NCBI GenBank assembly: GCA_027922465.2
Contig: BQMF02000415.1
Coordinates: 186,001-250,000, forward strand
From: Turritopsis dohrnii
Taxonomy: Eukaryota; Cnidaria; Hydrozoa; Anthoathecata; Oceaniidae
Reading direction: 5' to 3'
Length of the DNA: 64,000 bases
The notes under the pieces are model-generated. The model was not told the origin of the DNA. It saw only the letters and a program-made list of their open reading frames with translations, and searched no databases. This document shows, piece after piece, positions 1 to 10,245 of this stretch. Each line of letters starts with the position of its first letter. The stretch's first letter is position 1. Made by a program: the position numbers and the translations under genes.

Positions 1-2250
1 ATCTTACCTAAAACATATTTCAATTGTATAAAAATGCAAAGAAAGATGATCATGTTATGACATGGTTGAAATAAAAAACAAAACAAAAAGCAAAAAGAAA
101 ATTCATGTAGGTACCCATTTATCCTAAAAATAATGAATCAAAAACACAAATTCAATGACAGAATTTGTAAAGCTTTAGATTGGAAAGTCTATAAAAGCAA
201 CCATTACTGTGAGTCAAAACATTAAAATAATAAAAATAATTGAAACAATAATGAAATGCCCTACCAAAGCCATAATTTAATACCGAAAAGATAAAAAGTA
301 ACAGATAAAAACATAATGCCAAACTTGTATACCCATGCATAGTACATAAACAACTACCATAACACAAAATAATGTGTAATCATAACATATAAGAATCCAT
401 CCAGCAATGCAATGCTTCTTTTGTTGTGTTTTGTAGGACAGTGATATCACATTGTACAGCAATAATTAATGAATTTCTGAAATACATAACTAACTAACCC
501 TTAACTAACCCTCACAATATCATAAACCATGTGCTTCATTTATTTTGTGGTTTATATACACTTTTTGACCTAAAAGAAAAAGATTTCAGTAAAGAACAGC
601 TACAATCCACACTACTGCAACAACCATATTGAAGCAAACAAAAGCAAAAGACATAAATGACAGACAGGCAAGAAAAACAAAGCACCAAACATCGTATAAA
701 ATATACAGGAAAATTTTAAAAAAGCAGACATGGTTGAGATGAGATAAGACTCCATTTAAAGATAAGTTCCCCATTTCCACAGTCATGAGAACCATTTTTA
801 ATTTGATCTGTTAATAAATAAATCTTCTTTGCTAACTAATGGCGCGCGTTACCAAAACAAATTTTTACTGCGCTCCCCCTTCGTTGCTCCATAACGTTCG
901 CTTTTATCCAGCTTTCATCCAGCTTTCATCCAAACGATTGAATTACGTTTGACTCTTGCACTCACACATTAATAATTCAAAACAAACTTAAAATTGAAAT
1001 TAAAACCATTCGTTACCGTCCTGTAAATAAACATCTTTTTGTTCTGCATTTCTTCACTGCACTTTCTTCTGTATTGTGATATTTGATAACTAAAACGTAA
1101 ACAAACATTAAAATACATACATAACTTACTTACGAAATGTGTCACCTGTTCTTTTATTAATGATTAAAATAAAAGTTTTATAATAATACTTAATACCTGT
1201 TCGTTCATTCTGCACAGCCAATTTTTAAAAACTTCACTGCACTTCTTCTGTATTCTCACCATGCTTTCACATTGTAAACAAACAACTAATCACTTACGCA
1301 TGCAATAACTGTTCTTTTAATAATCTAAAATACAATAAAAGTTCAACAATAAACAGTTTAATAATCAGCACGTATACAAACCTGTGTTTCTTCGTGAAAA
1401 CAACTGCGATAATGAAAATCGGTTATTAACGAACTTATTTTTGGAAATCGTCAACCAATCAAATTGGCGAAAAAATAATTTCTTGCGTTTTGATTGGTTT
1501 AAAAATTTAGACGTCACACTTAGATTACGTAATATTAAAAAAAGTGTCTGTCACCTCTGCGTGGTTTTACGACGAAAAGGGAAAAAATAAGAGGACGATG
1601 ACCGTGAAAAAAAAACAAATATGTCACTCTCTAAAATAAAAGTGGTATGCACAACGCGAATTAGTATAATAAGATATATATAAAAGATCAGGGAATGACA
1701 CTGGTTCCTGTGTGTGACTTTTTAGAATAATCGGATAAAAACATGTGCATTTCATTTCAAAGAACATTGATAATTGATAAATCATTGATTATTGGCATCT
1801 ATTTATAAGAAAAGTCAGAAGTATAATTTACATTAGTATGTCAAAAGTATGTAAATATTTAGGCAAATATACTTTTGATTTTTCTTACAGATGTTCGTCT
1901 CCTTATTACTGTTCCTAGATTGTATTTGTGTACCCACTTACCTACAGACACATCATCGAAGAGTTCCTTTAAATCTTCCACCTCCACTTCATGTTCTTTT
2001 TTGCTTGTCATGTTAATCGTAAATATCACAGTTCTTCTTTACCATAAAACGTTAATTTTATGGAAAATGATATGTAGCTATGAAAATAGCTTTTTTATTG
2101 CTGTTGTTGCTATTAAAATAGCAGTTTTTTAAAAATATATACTAATATACTTCAGACAGTTTTAGATACTTTTCTCTCTCGTAAATTGTTTTTCTGTTAC
2201 TTCGAACAAAAAACTATTGAGAAATATGTTTAATCTGGAGATATCCGGTT
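1..2250. other. AT-rich intergenic DNA, no gene recognised
   Basis: Only short open frames with low-complexity translations occur here, and none resembles a known protein. Around 840-1600 there is a slightly less AT-rich patch with two adjacent copies of an 'agctttcatcc' motif near 908-930; it could be promoter or 5' UTR sequence, but nothing proves this. I see no RNA gene. Confidence 0.5.
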
Positions 2251-2257
2251 TTAAAAT

Positions 2258-2704
2258 ATTATTAGCCGCCAAGGCGGCGTCACTCGCCGCCTATGTTCAG
2301 CCTGCGTTGACTTCACGAAAGATAAAATTAAGGAATTGGCAACTGAACGTGTACCCATGTTGTAGGGCTGGAAAAGCTGATCAAAAAAATGTATGGGATC
2401 GTTCCGTTACGACCAACAATTACGGAGAGATCGTTGATCAAAACCTTTGATGACGTCACAGACCCGTCCTCTTAAAAAATAGACCCAAATTTTTTGTCAC
2501 CCCATCGCCTGTATCGTGTACCCCAAAACACGTCAGTTATCCCCATTGGTTACCGAGATAGTTTTCCCTAAACGTCACGTTCTATTTGGGTCTCAATACA
2601 GTGGTTTCACACTGACGTCGCACAAAATAAAATAACATAATCACTCTACAACTTAATCTACCATTTTGCGTGACAGACAAACGGAGAATCGGGTACTAAT
2701 ATAT
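2258..2704 (+). repeat. Head-to-tail repeat unit 1 of 3
   Basis: The unit begins with a short palindrome (agccgccaaggcggc) followed by 'gtcactcgcc'. It continues through a conserved middle ('cgtcagttatcccc', 'ggttaccgagata', 'cacactgacgtcgcac') and ends with 'accattttgcgtgac', a short ACAA/GACA stretch, 'ggagaatcgg' and an AT tail. The same order of blocks recurs in the next two units, so this is one repeat family inserted head to tail. The hairpin head, microsatellite-bearing tail and tandem arrangement recall non-autonomous Helitron-like elements (HINE/DINE type), but the class is an inference. Confidence 0.7.
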
Positions 2705-3220
2705 GGATAGCCGCCAAGGCGGCGTCACTCGCCTCCCAGGTTCAGCCTGCGTTGTGTCACCTCCCAAAGAGTTCACAAAAAATGAAATTAAGGAATTGAC
2801 AATAGAAAGTGTTACCATCTTAAAAGGTCAAAATTCTGAGCAAGAAAATGTATGGGATTATATGTCTATGACTCACCGTTACAGAGATATCGTCGATCAA
2901 AGATTTTGATGACGTCACACACCCGTCGCAAAAAAAATTTGGCCTAAATTTTTTCGTCACCCCATAACCTGTATCGCGGACCCCAAAAAACGTCAGTTAT
3001 CCCTATTGGTTACCGAGATAATTTTCTTTAAATGTCGCATTCGATTAGGGTCTCAACACAATGGTTTCACACTGACGTCGCACACAAGAAGAGAAATAAT
3101 TTATGTGTGATCTTACATTGCTGACTCTCTTTAGCAGTTCACATCTACCATTTTGCGCGACTTACAAACAAACAAACAAACAGACAGACAGACAGACGGA
3201 GAATCGGCTATTTATATATA
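2705..3220 (+). repeat. Head-to-tail repeat unit 2 of 3
   Basis: This is the second copy of the preceding unit, starting with the same agccgccaaggcggc head and sharing the central blocks with point differences. Its tail carries an expanded (ACAA)n then (GACA)n microsatellite at about 3165-3195, followed by 'cggagaatcggctatt' and an AT tail. The spacing between heads of units 1 and 2 is about 445 bp. The open frame inside (2703-2909) only reads through the repeat and is not considered a gene. Confidence 0.7.
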
Positions 3221-4080
3221 GACTAGCCGCCAAGGCGGCGTCGCTCGCTGCCCATGTCCACCTGCTCTGTATCACTGTATCAATAAACGTCAAATTTCCT
3301 TATAAACGGCTCGTGCAACTTGTGCTCAACCAGAAGGAGATTCGAAGTCACAACCTCTGGTAAAACCAATCTTTTATCAGTGTAACAATACACTCAAAAC
3401 GTAGAGAGAGAAAACTTTAACTTTTTATTAGCTTTTGTTTTAAAAAAGTTACGCGCTCTAACATGGGTGCTATCAAACAGGGGGAAAATGGTTTCTCTTC
3501 TTAAAAAGTTCACACGGAAGAGAGAAGAAAGGCACGTGCTAAATGAATAAATAGAATAAAAAAACGTTCGATTAGAACGCTTAACAATTAAAAGAAGAAA
3601 TTAGTTTATCAAAAGAAAAGCAAAAAAAAAAAACATTTTGTTTTGATATGATACTCTTTTTTTACCTATCGGTTTTTAAACATTTTGATTGCTCAAAAAG
3701 AAAGTTCACCCGTCTCAGACAGTCAGGCAAGAGTTAGTGGCAAACCGAACATATGCTGCCACGTTCTGCCACTGCTGCTTTTTGTCCAAAATGTTTAATC
3801 AGTTAGTTTCTTTGTATTTAGTTGATGTACTGTTTTCGAAGCCAAGTCAACGTGGAATATAAAACTAACAATAATGATAAAAACAAAACGTTATTCCTAT
3901 TAGTTCATCAGCCAAAAAAGGTCACGTTTGATTGGGGTTGCAATGTATTTGCTTCGAACTCACGTCGCACACAAAAAAAAAAATAATTTCGCTCACAACT
4001 CAATCTACCATTTTGCGTGACTTACAAACAAACAAACAAACAAACAAACAAACAGACAGAGAATCGGCTATTAATATATA
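3221..4080 (+). repeat. Head-to-tail repeat unit 3 of 3, longer and diverged
   Basis: The unit has the same head (agccgccaaggcggc at about 3226) and the same tail ('accattttgcgtgactt', seven ACAA repeats, 'gacagagaatcggctatt'). Its middle is unlike that of units 1 and 2, so it probably contains an insertion or is a different subfamily member. The unit ends about 45 bp before the Harbinger-like element at 4126. Confidence 0.6.
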
Positions 4081-4125
4081 GATGGAGAATTTCGTTATCT
4101 CCCCAACTGTTGGCCGCATTTCTAA

Positions 4126-4828
4126 AGCCTAGTGTCCATCAACGCGCTAAAACATTAACGGAAATGATCAACGCAAAAAAAAAAAGATTCGCACATAGAT
4201 GGACACCTTAACGCAAATACCTAACGCAAAAAAAATTAGGCATGCGCAAATTTTTAACGCCAAACTTTTGGTTATAACGAAAAAATATTTAGAAGTCAAA
4301 GAAATGCCGATGATCTTTAGCATGTGGTGCTATTTAATAACAAAAAATCTATTGTGTTAGGGAAATGCATTTAAGACAATTTTATAAATCAAGGAAATGT
4401 TACATAGAATAATGCTGTTGAGCCAAAAACGATAAAAACATGGAAGGAAAAAAAGGTATTTAAAAGTGAACTAATTGAAGTATTCGAAACTCTCATTTTA
4501 TTTACAAGACTTGTTGCATCATACAGTTCTTGGTCCTTGTAAATATCCTGCACCCAGAAAGCCCTCTTTTTATGAGCATTTGTTCTTCGACGACGTCTTT
4601 TTCGTAGCAATGTTACTAGCAAAATATCAAGTACATCTTCCTCTTCACAATTCATTTCTGCTGCTATGTTTCTCTATACTTGATCGTTTCAAATATTTTA
4701 ATAAAATTCAATGGACACGTTTGCGTTTAGTTTTTGCGCCAGACATTCTGGCGCCGGCGATAAATTTTATATCTAATTATTTGCGTTTATCATAGGCGCT
4801 TTGGTGAAGCTTTGATGGACACTCAGCT
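4126..4828. mobile_element. Harbinger-like DNA transposon, internally deleted
   Basis: The ends are imperfect inverted repeats sharing 'agtgtccatcaa' (left 'agcctagtgtccatcaa', right end reading inward 'agctgagtgtccatcaa'). The element is flanked on both sides by TAA (4123-4125 and 4829-4831), the 3 bp duplication typical of PIF/Harbinger. Several 'aacgc' motifs cluster inside both ends. The interior encodes only a short N-terminal exon resembling Harbinger nucleases (4389-4655, minus), so this copy cannot move by itself. Confidence 0.7.
4389..4655 (-). pseudogene. HARBI1-like nuclease N-terminal exon remnant
   Basis: The 88-residue frame starts with an acidic stretch, then a run of arginines at residues 18-24, then a segment containing 'KKRAFWVQDIYKDQELYD'. 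This matches the style of the N-terminus of Harbinger-type nucleases, where a basic stretch is followed by a W-V-x-x-I motif. No downstream catalytic DDE exons are present inside the element bounded at 4126-4828, so it is a fragment. The frame at 4475-4795 on the other strand is its shadow. Identification rests on motif resemblance only. Confidence 0.45.
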
Positions 4829-4831
4829 TAA

Positions 4832-6232
4832 ACGTAATTCCGATAGATATCACTTGAAGGCGTTGTAAAGAAACTCAGCAACGACTGCCTCGTTTTCACA
4901 AATCATTAAACTATTACGCAATGATTTATAAAAAGGAGTATTATAACATGGTTAATGCACTTTCTGAAGAAAGGCGCAATTGCCTTAGCCCAAAATACTT
5001 TGATTCTTATTTTATTCATCGTTGGATTCTTTATAAACAGGCTAGTTTCTATAATACAGAAAGAGAGAAATTGTTCTACACCGCCAAATCTTTATTGTTT
5101 GAAGCGCAAAATCATTGGCACCGTTGTGTGGCATCTGCGACTCTCAAAAAGGTTTTTCAAACGTGCAAAAAGTTGTTATAAAACTGTTTTTGTTTTTGCA
5201 AATTGATCTTATTGTAATGAGTTTTCCAAATTTATTTTTTTAATTTTCTTTTTTCTTCTTTTCCATTTCCTACAAAAATTGCCTCGCGAGAAAGATAAAA
5301 AACGAGGATGCGATTGTTATAAAATTTATAAGAATAAATCGGATATTTACTTTAAAACTGCGATAACTTTTCTTGCCACTTTTTTGAAACACCCTGTAGT
5401 TTTCTTGTTGTCTATTGCTAAGCATTTGTAGTTGGTCATTTTGAAACTAATAACCGTATCCAGGGAAAACAGCATCTATGGCTTTTAGAATATTTATTTG
5501 CTAATTAACAATGTTGTACATTTCTAGAAAGCTTTGCAACACATCTATCTGATGATATAAAAATCTTTATTAATTAACAAATACTTGAAAAGATGAAGCC
5601 ATTTGAAAATGGGCACCTCTAATTTCTGGAGAACACTATATAAGCGAAATTATTTTGCTTCAATTGAAAATCAAACAAACGTTACAAGCATGTCATTTCA
5701 GCTGTATTAAAAGACATCTTATTTCATAGTCTTTAAATGGCCACCTGAAAACCAAATAAGCTGATAACATCCTGAAGTGCAGAGAGGGCATCTAATATCT
5801 GCACGCGCATATTCACAGGGAATTGACTTTAGAAATTATCGAGCAAAGAGCACTAGCCTTTATAAACTTTGTGTCACTTGGACACTCATCTATATTCTAG
5901 ATCGATACAAAGTGTAAGTTCAATACAAAGTACTAAGTTTTTCATTTTCACAAAGCCAAAATAGTTCTTTAATATTATTAAACAATATTCCTATTCATAG
6001 ATACACTATGCATTGTATACAGTGCTTGCAAACACTTTTCTATTCTGAAATAATTTCGTTAACGATCTGTCCAAGCGAATGTGCCAAAATTTCGTGCTTC
6101 CACTTTTACTGCATTTTTCAATTCGCTTCTTAAGTGAGTCGCTGTCACCATTACTACATTACACAAGATATCATGCATTAACACTCTTCCATGACATGAC
6201 ATGACATCAGGTCATGTCTTTATATATAATTC
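4832..6232. other. Intergenic, no gene recognised
   Basis: Two overlapping plus-strand frames near 4921-5206 encode 83-86 residues without recognisable motifs and may be chance. The rest is AT-rich with no open frame of note. A short (catgacatga)-type repeat lies at about 6190-6215, just downstream of the minus-strand exon at 6233. Confidence 0.45.
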
Positions 6233-6592
6233 TTAACAAATTAAAGGACTGTAGAGTGAAGTCACATTTCTTTGACGGTAGTTGGGTTCACCAGAAAACT
6301 GATGCTTTTCTTTGCCAAAGTGAAACTTTGATCTTTTGACGGGTGCAATACAATCTTCGAAGATGAAAAACATTGTAGCCTCAAACTGCCCCATTTTATA
6401 AATCTTAACGTCAGTCGGAAAGTACTGATAAGTTTGTTCATGTACAATGGAAATGTTTGAATGTCCTGCTGACCAAGGAAAGTGAAGGCCATTGTTACTC
6501 CTTGATAACTCAAAACTGGCTTCCACATTATTGGTAAACCACCGCACATAGGCATCCATCCAATAGACGGCAGGGTGGCCTTTCAAAACATC
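6233..6592 (-). CDS. Last exon of an uncharacterised conserved metazoan protein (partial)
   Basis: The frame opens directly after a good splice acceptor (ttaccttcag, intron ending at 6593) in phase 0 and runs 119 codons to a TAA at 6233. It contains 'DVLKGHPAVYWMDAYVRW', a middle segment with 'WSAGHSNISIVHEQTYQYFPTD', and 'DCIAPVKR' near the end. I recall this order (hydrophobic W-x-D-A-x-x-R, then SAGHS, then a C-x-A-P motif) from a large invertebrate family of uncharacterised, possibly Golgi or secreted glycosyltransferase-like proteins. The function is not known to me. The stretch before the C-x-A-P motif seems shorter than usual, so it may be a degraded copy. No upstream exon could be recognised between 6593 and 9290. 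Confidence 0.55.
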   Translation of the reverse strand, partial: DVLKGHPAVYWMDAYVRWFTNNVEASFELSRSNNGLHFPWSAGHSNISIVHEQTYQYFPTDVKIYKMGQFEATMFFIFEDCIAPVKRSKFHFGKEKHQFSGEPNYRQRNVTSLYSPLIC

Positions 6593-7872
6593 CTGAAGGT
6601 AACAGTAAAATAAAATGCCACTTAAATGCGATAAAGACTATCTTTATCAGCACAATATTTGCTTTGTTCAATTTAATTCAACAGTGATCATAAATTTACA
6701 ATATTTTTGTGCGTATGTAAAAGCCTGCCAAAATATTTGTCATTACTCAACCGATTTTAAGACTGGGATGAATTTTGGAATCGACGTTTTTCATTATTTT
6801 TCATTAAATTTTGCCGTTTTCTGAAAGTCAGTTCGGATTTCGGCCTGTTTGTTTATTCAGAATAGTTACTGGCAGACCCAAAACTTTATGCTAACTGCAA
6901 TACAAAAAGGGCACTTTCAATAATAACGCATAAAAAAAATATCTTTTCTGTACTTCTGAAATACTTTTAGAAGTTATTGGTCAGCGCCGCAAGGTAGCTG
7001 ATCTTTCATTTCCCCGTGTCTGTCAGTCTGTCCGTGTGTGTATGTGTGTGTTATGTTGCAGTTCTTCACGCCCCAGTTATACGCCCGTAGTTACTAATTT
7101 AAAATTTTTGAGTTCAAAATCAGAAAGTTTAAAGCACAACGTTGATTTTTGGAAAATGTATCACTTGTGTGTGACGAAGTAAATATATTACAATACAAAA
7201 AAAGTTCTTTTCATTCGAATGAATAAGTAAATGATTTGTTTTAATGCGCCCTCCCTCCCCACCCTTTATTTTAACGTAGTGAATTTTGGGAGCGAAACTT
7301 ATCAAGAAGAACTAAGAAGTACATTATGGTTCCTCAGTCGAATTAGGTTTTACAGATGCAAATATAAACAACAGTATAAACTTATATTGAAGTGTATTGA
7401 ATCAAAACATTAGCAACCACGCTTCCTAATTGGATGGGATAAAAAGTTAAGAAGAAGAAAAAGTCAGGCAAGTTGCAATATAGATTATTTATCTCTCATT
7501 TTACTCAAGTTATATGAATTCTTTTTCTCCAAAACGTTATGTATATTTAAAGATAAGATGTTAGCTTATACTTTAAGGGAAAACTAGGTGATTCTTACTG
7601 AATTATTTATTTTATTGTGTTCTTGTGCTGTTAAACACTTAAACACTTTGCTGCTGTTAAACACTTTCTTGTAGCTTGATGAAATTTTGAATGAACAAAA
7701 AGTTACCAAGATTTTTATGGCACAAATGTTAAATATTTTAGAAGTTAAATTAGAGCAATTGTTATATAATCAACAGTAGCAATAACGCACATCAGCTCAT
7801 AAGAAGACGAAGATGAAGAAAATATAAAAAAAACACAAACAAAAACAAATATACAATATAATTACATATATA
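6593..7872. other. Intergenic or intron, one dispersed repeat
   Basis: This may be intron of the gene whose last exon is at 6233-6592. No further exon was recognised. The only structured sequence is the GACG/GTCT-rich repeat at 6975-7095, annotated separately. The frames at 6615-6824 and 7231-7413 have no recognisable content. Confidence 0.4.
6975..7095 (+). repeat. Dispersed repeat with GTCTGTC core
   Basis: The sequence 'cagcgccgcaaggtagctgat' followed by a GTCTGTC/TGTG-rich tract and 'atgttgcagttctt' recurs in reverse orientation at about 38385-38500. A shorter relative lies at about 37970-38075. The conserved flanks around a variable microsatellite core show a true dispersed repeat rather than a simple microsatellite. 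Its class is unknown. Confidence 0.55.
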
Positions 7873-8358
7873 CCTTATTCGTACTTATAAATGCTGGAGA
7901 ATTTCTTTCAGTAATTGCGGGATTTATTTTTGTAATTTAGCCATGAAATCGCAAAAATTTACCCTGCAATTAAAGCTTTTTCTCATCATAAAGAGGAAGT
8001 GAATTGTAGTGCAAGCCACAGCAATAATGGACCCCGAAACAACAAGACATAATATTTAACTTTTCAATCTATCTCTATTATATCTATATTATTACTTTAC
8101 ATTCAGAACTATACATTTTTTCTTTGGTTAATATGAAAATGAGAAGGAATTCTTAAGATTGTATTATAGATATAAGAACAATTTTGATATTCTAGATATA
8201 TAATGAAAATGATGATGAGTAAAGGATAAAAGGAAATTTATTTTTTCACTTCTTTGAGTTCCATAAGTTTGTCCTGCGAATTCCAAATCATTTTGAGGCT
8301 CAATTCGCAAAATTTGTCACGTAATTAATTCTCCCGCAAACAATTTATACGAATAAGG
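7873..8358. mobile_element. TA-flanked MITE
   Basis: The ends are inverted copies of 'ccttattcgta' followed by 'gcgggag/aatttttgcg'-type sequence, and each end is bordered by TA. There is no coding content. The TA duplication points to a Tc1/mariner-type non-autonomous element. Similar 'ttgcgga-aattttt' blocks appear in the element at 44403-45162. Confidence 0.55.
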
Positions 8359-8360
8359 TA

Positions 8361-9290
8361 ACATATTTTACTTGCCCATTTAAATCAGGATAAATATTAA
8401 TATTGATATTTTCATTATCATCAGCGAAATTACCATCCCTTGGTGCAAATTCCTTCCCCATCTAGGAGTGTCTCTAAGCAAGACAGGTTACTTCTTTTAT
8501 TCAGCCTTGTGGAATTTTGAGGGATCATTTTACAAGTAAAAACCTTCATGCCACAAGCTGGAATTGTTTGTATACTTATCGCTGCCTCTGCCCAAAATCT
8601 TGCAACTGTGTGTAGTGAACTTGCTACCAGAGAGAAAGATACTTTAAGTGTCTTTTGTTGGTAAATTTGATTAACTCATTCAAGCAGCGATATGCCTGAT
8701 AACCAACGATGACCAGAAATTTTCCCAATTCTGAATGCGAAAAGATTCCGATCAATGAGCTACATCCATACTCATTGGCAGAAATGTATTTTAGTTTGAT
8801 TGACAGTATGAGTCATGCAATCAGTTAACGACTGTTTGGTTTGATTTGTGTTCGGAATTAGGAAAGTTGACAAATATCAAAAGCACTTATTCTATATTTC
8901 TTTTTCTATATTTTCGTGCCATTATGAAAAATATTTCAAAGAAAGATTTATATGAATTTCCATGAATTGAATCCATTGATTTTACCTTTTTTGGAATGCT
9001 AAATTTATTTTACTGAGTTTTGTTGACCAATATTGACTCACCTGCAGTGTCTGATCTTAGCGGTGGCCTGACTGTCTGAGCCAGTCAAAAATTGGTTCAG
9101 GCCACCAAAAGTTTTGAAAACCAGTGTTGTAGTGGCCTGATTGGACAGGCGAAAAAAGTATTTAAATTGTAAATATGATTTAAGAATTTCCATTACAAGA
9201 GATTTGAGTTTTATAATGCAATTTCAGATCTTTTTTTCTACTTTGTAAGCACTTCTAAGCTTAATGAAATTGTAGAGTGTTATTGAATAT
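8361..9290. other. Intergenic, nothing recognised
   Basis: No open frame of interest. The only notable block is a 'ggtggcctga...caggccacca' inverted motif near 9060-9105. Confidence 0.4.
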
Positions 9291-9726
9291 TGCAGGGGCG
9301 GATGCAGGATTTAAAAGAGGTTAGTCGCGAAGCGAAAAAATTTGTTGCGAAGCGGAGCGATGCAAGAAATTTTTCCGATCAGCTGGGGGTGTTGGGGGGT
9401 GTTGTGAACCCCCCAACTGGGGCCGTGGCGAAGCTCGAAAAATTACGCTTTTCAAAGGTTCTAGGGAAGCATTTCACCTCAATTTTGATAGTTTTTTTCA
9501 AATGTGCTTCTTCCTATAAGAACACAGTAAGGACAGGAAAGGACAAAATAACAACAATGGTTCACTTTTCCAAATACTGTTTTTCTCAGATTGAATAGTT
9601 GTTTTTCTTTCTTCATGATGCAATGTAAGTATAAAATAAACCTTTGGCTGTTTCGCCTAATATCAAGGCTCATCAGCATGCCTAGGCTCATCACTTGAAA
9701 ATGGCCGGACATGGACAGACATCAGG

Positions 9727-9923
9727 GTTTACGGGCAAGTGAATGCCGCGCCAGTGACCATAAACACACATAAACAAACGACAAGACGAGTTTACGAGCA
9801 AGTGAATGCCGCGCCAGTGACTCTGAATACATACACAAACAAGACGAGTTTACGAGCAAATGAATGCTGCACCAGTGACTCTGCATATTCACACAAAATG
9901 AAATCGAGTTCACAGGCAAGTCG
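9727..9923. repeat. 58-63 bp tandem repeat, about 3.3 copies
   Basis: Three consecutive units beginning 'gtttacg(a/g)gcaa' and containing 'gaatgccgcgccagtga' follow one another, then a partial fourth. They lie in the 3' untranslated part of the hAT-like element. The open frames crossing them on both strands are repeat artefacts. Confidence 0.8.
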
Positions 9924-10245
9924 TTTTTTTTCAATGTGTCATTTATTACGTGTTACTATTCGTGTTTTAATCATGTTAGCTAACAAAGAGGATTTTTCAC
10001 TTTCTAAAATAAAAATGTGACACACAAACATGTATTATTAACGTAAGAGAAGATATACATAACTTAAAAATATTGGATCAAAACTTGATTGATTCTGTAG
10101 TTACAGGCTCGTCATGAAACATCAATAAAAGGTAATAAAAGGAGGTGCAGGATTAGTAGAGTTTATATTTCATTTAAAAATCAAGAAAATTAATTAAAAG
10201 GAAGTTAGACAGAAGATCAAGGGGAAAAAAGATGATTTTATTGTT

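Noticed and set aside
152..795. Three minus-strand hydrophobic frames near the window start
   Set aside because: They are rich in Phe/Tyr/Leu as expected from A/T-rich reverse strands and show no domain or splice context.
3226..3363. Possible tRNA-like promoter or SINE head in repeat unit 3
   Set aside because: No convincing A and B box pair; the shared head is a simple palindrome.
4921..5206. Two overlapping 83-86 residue plus-strand frames
   Set aside because: No motif, and two frames are open over the same bases, as expected by chance in AT-rich DNA.
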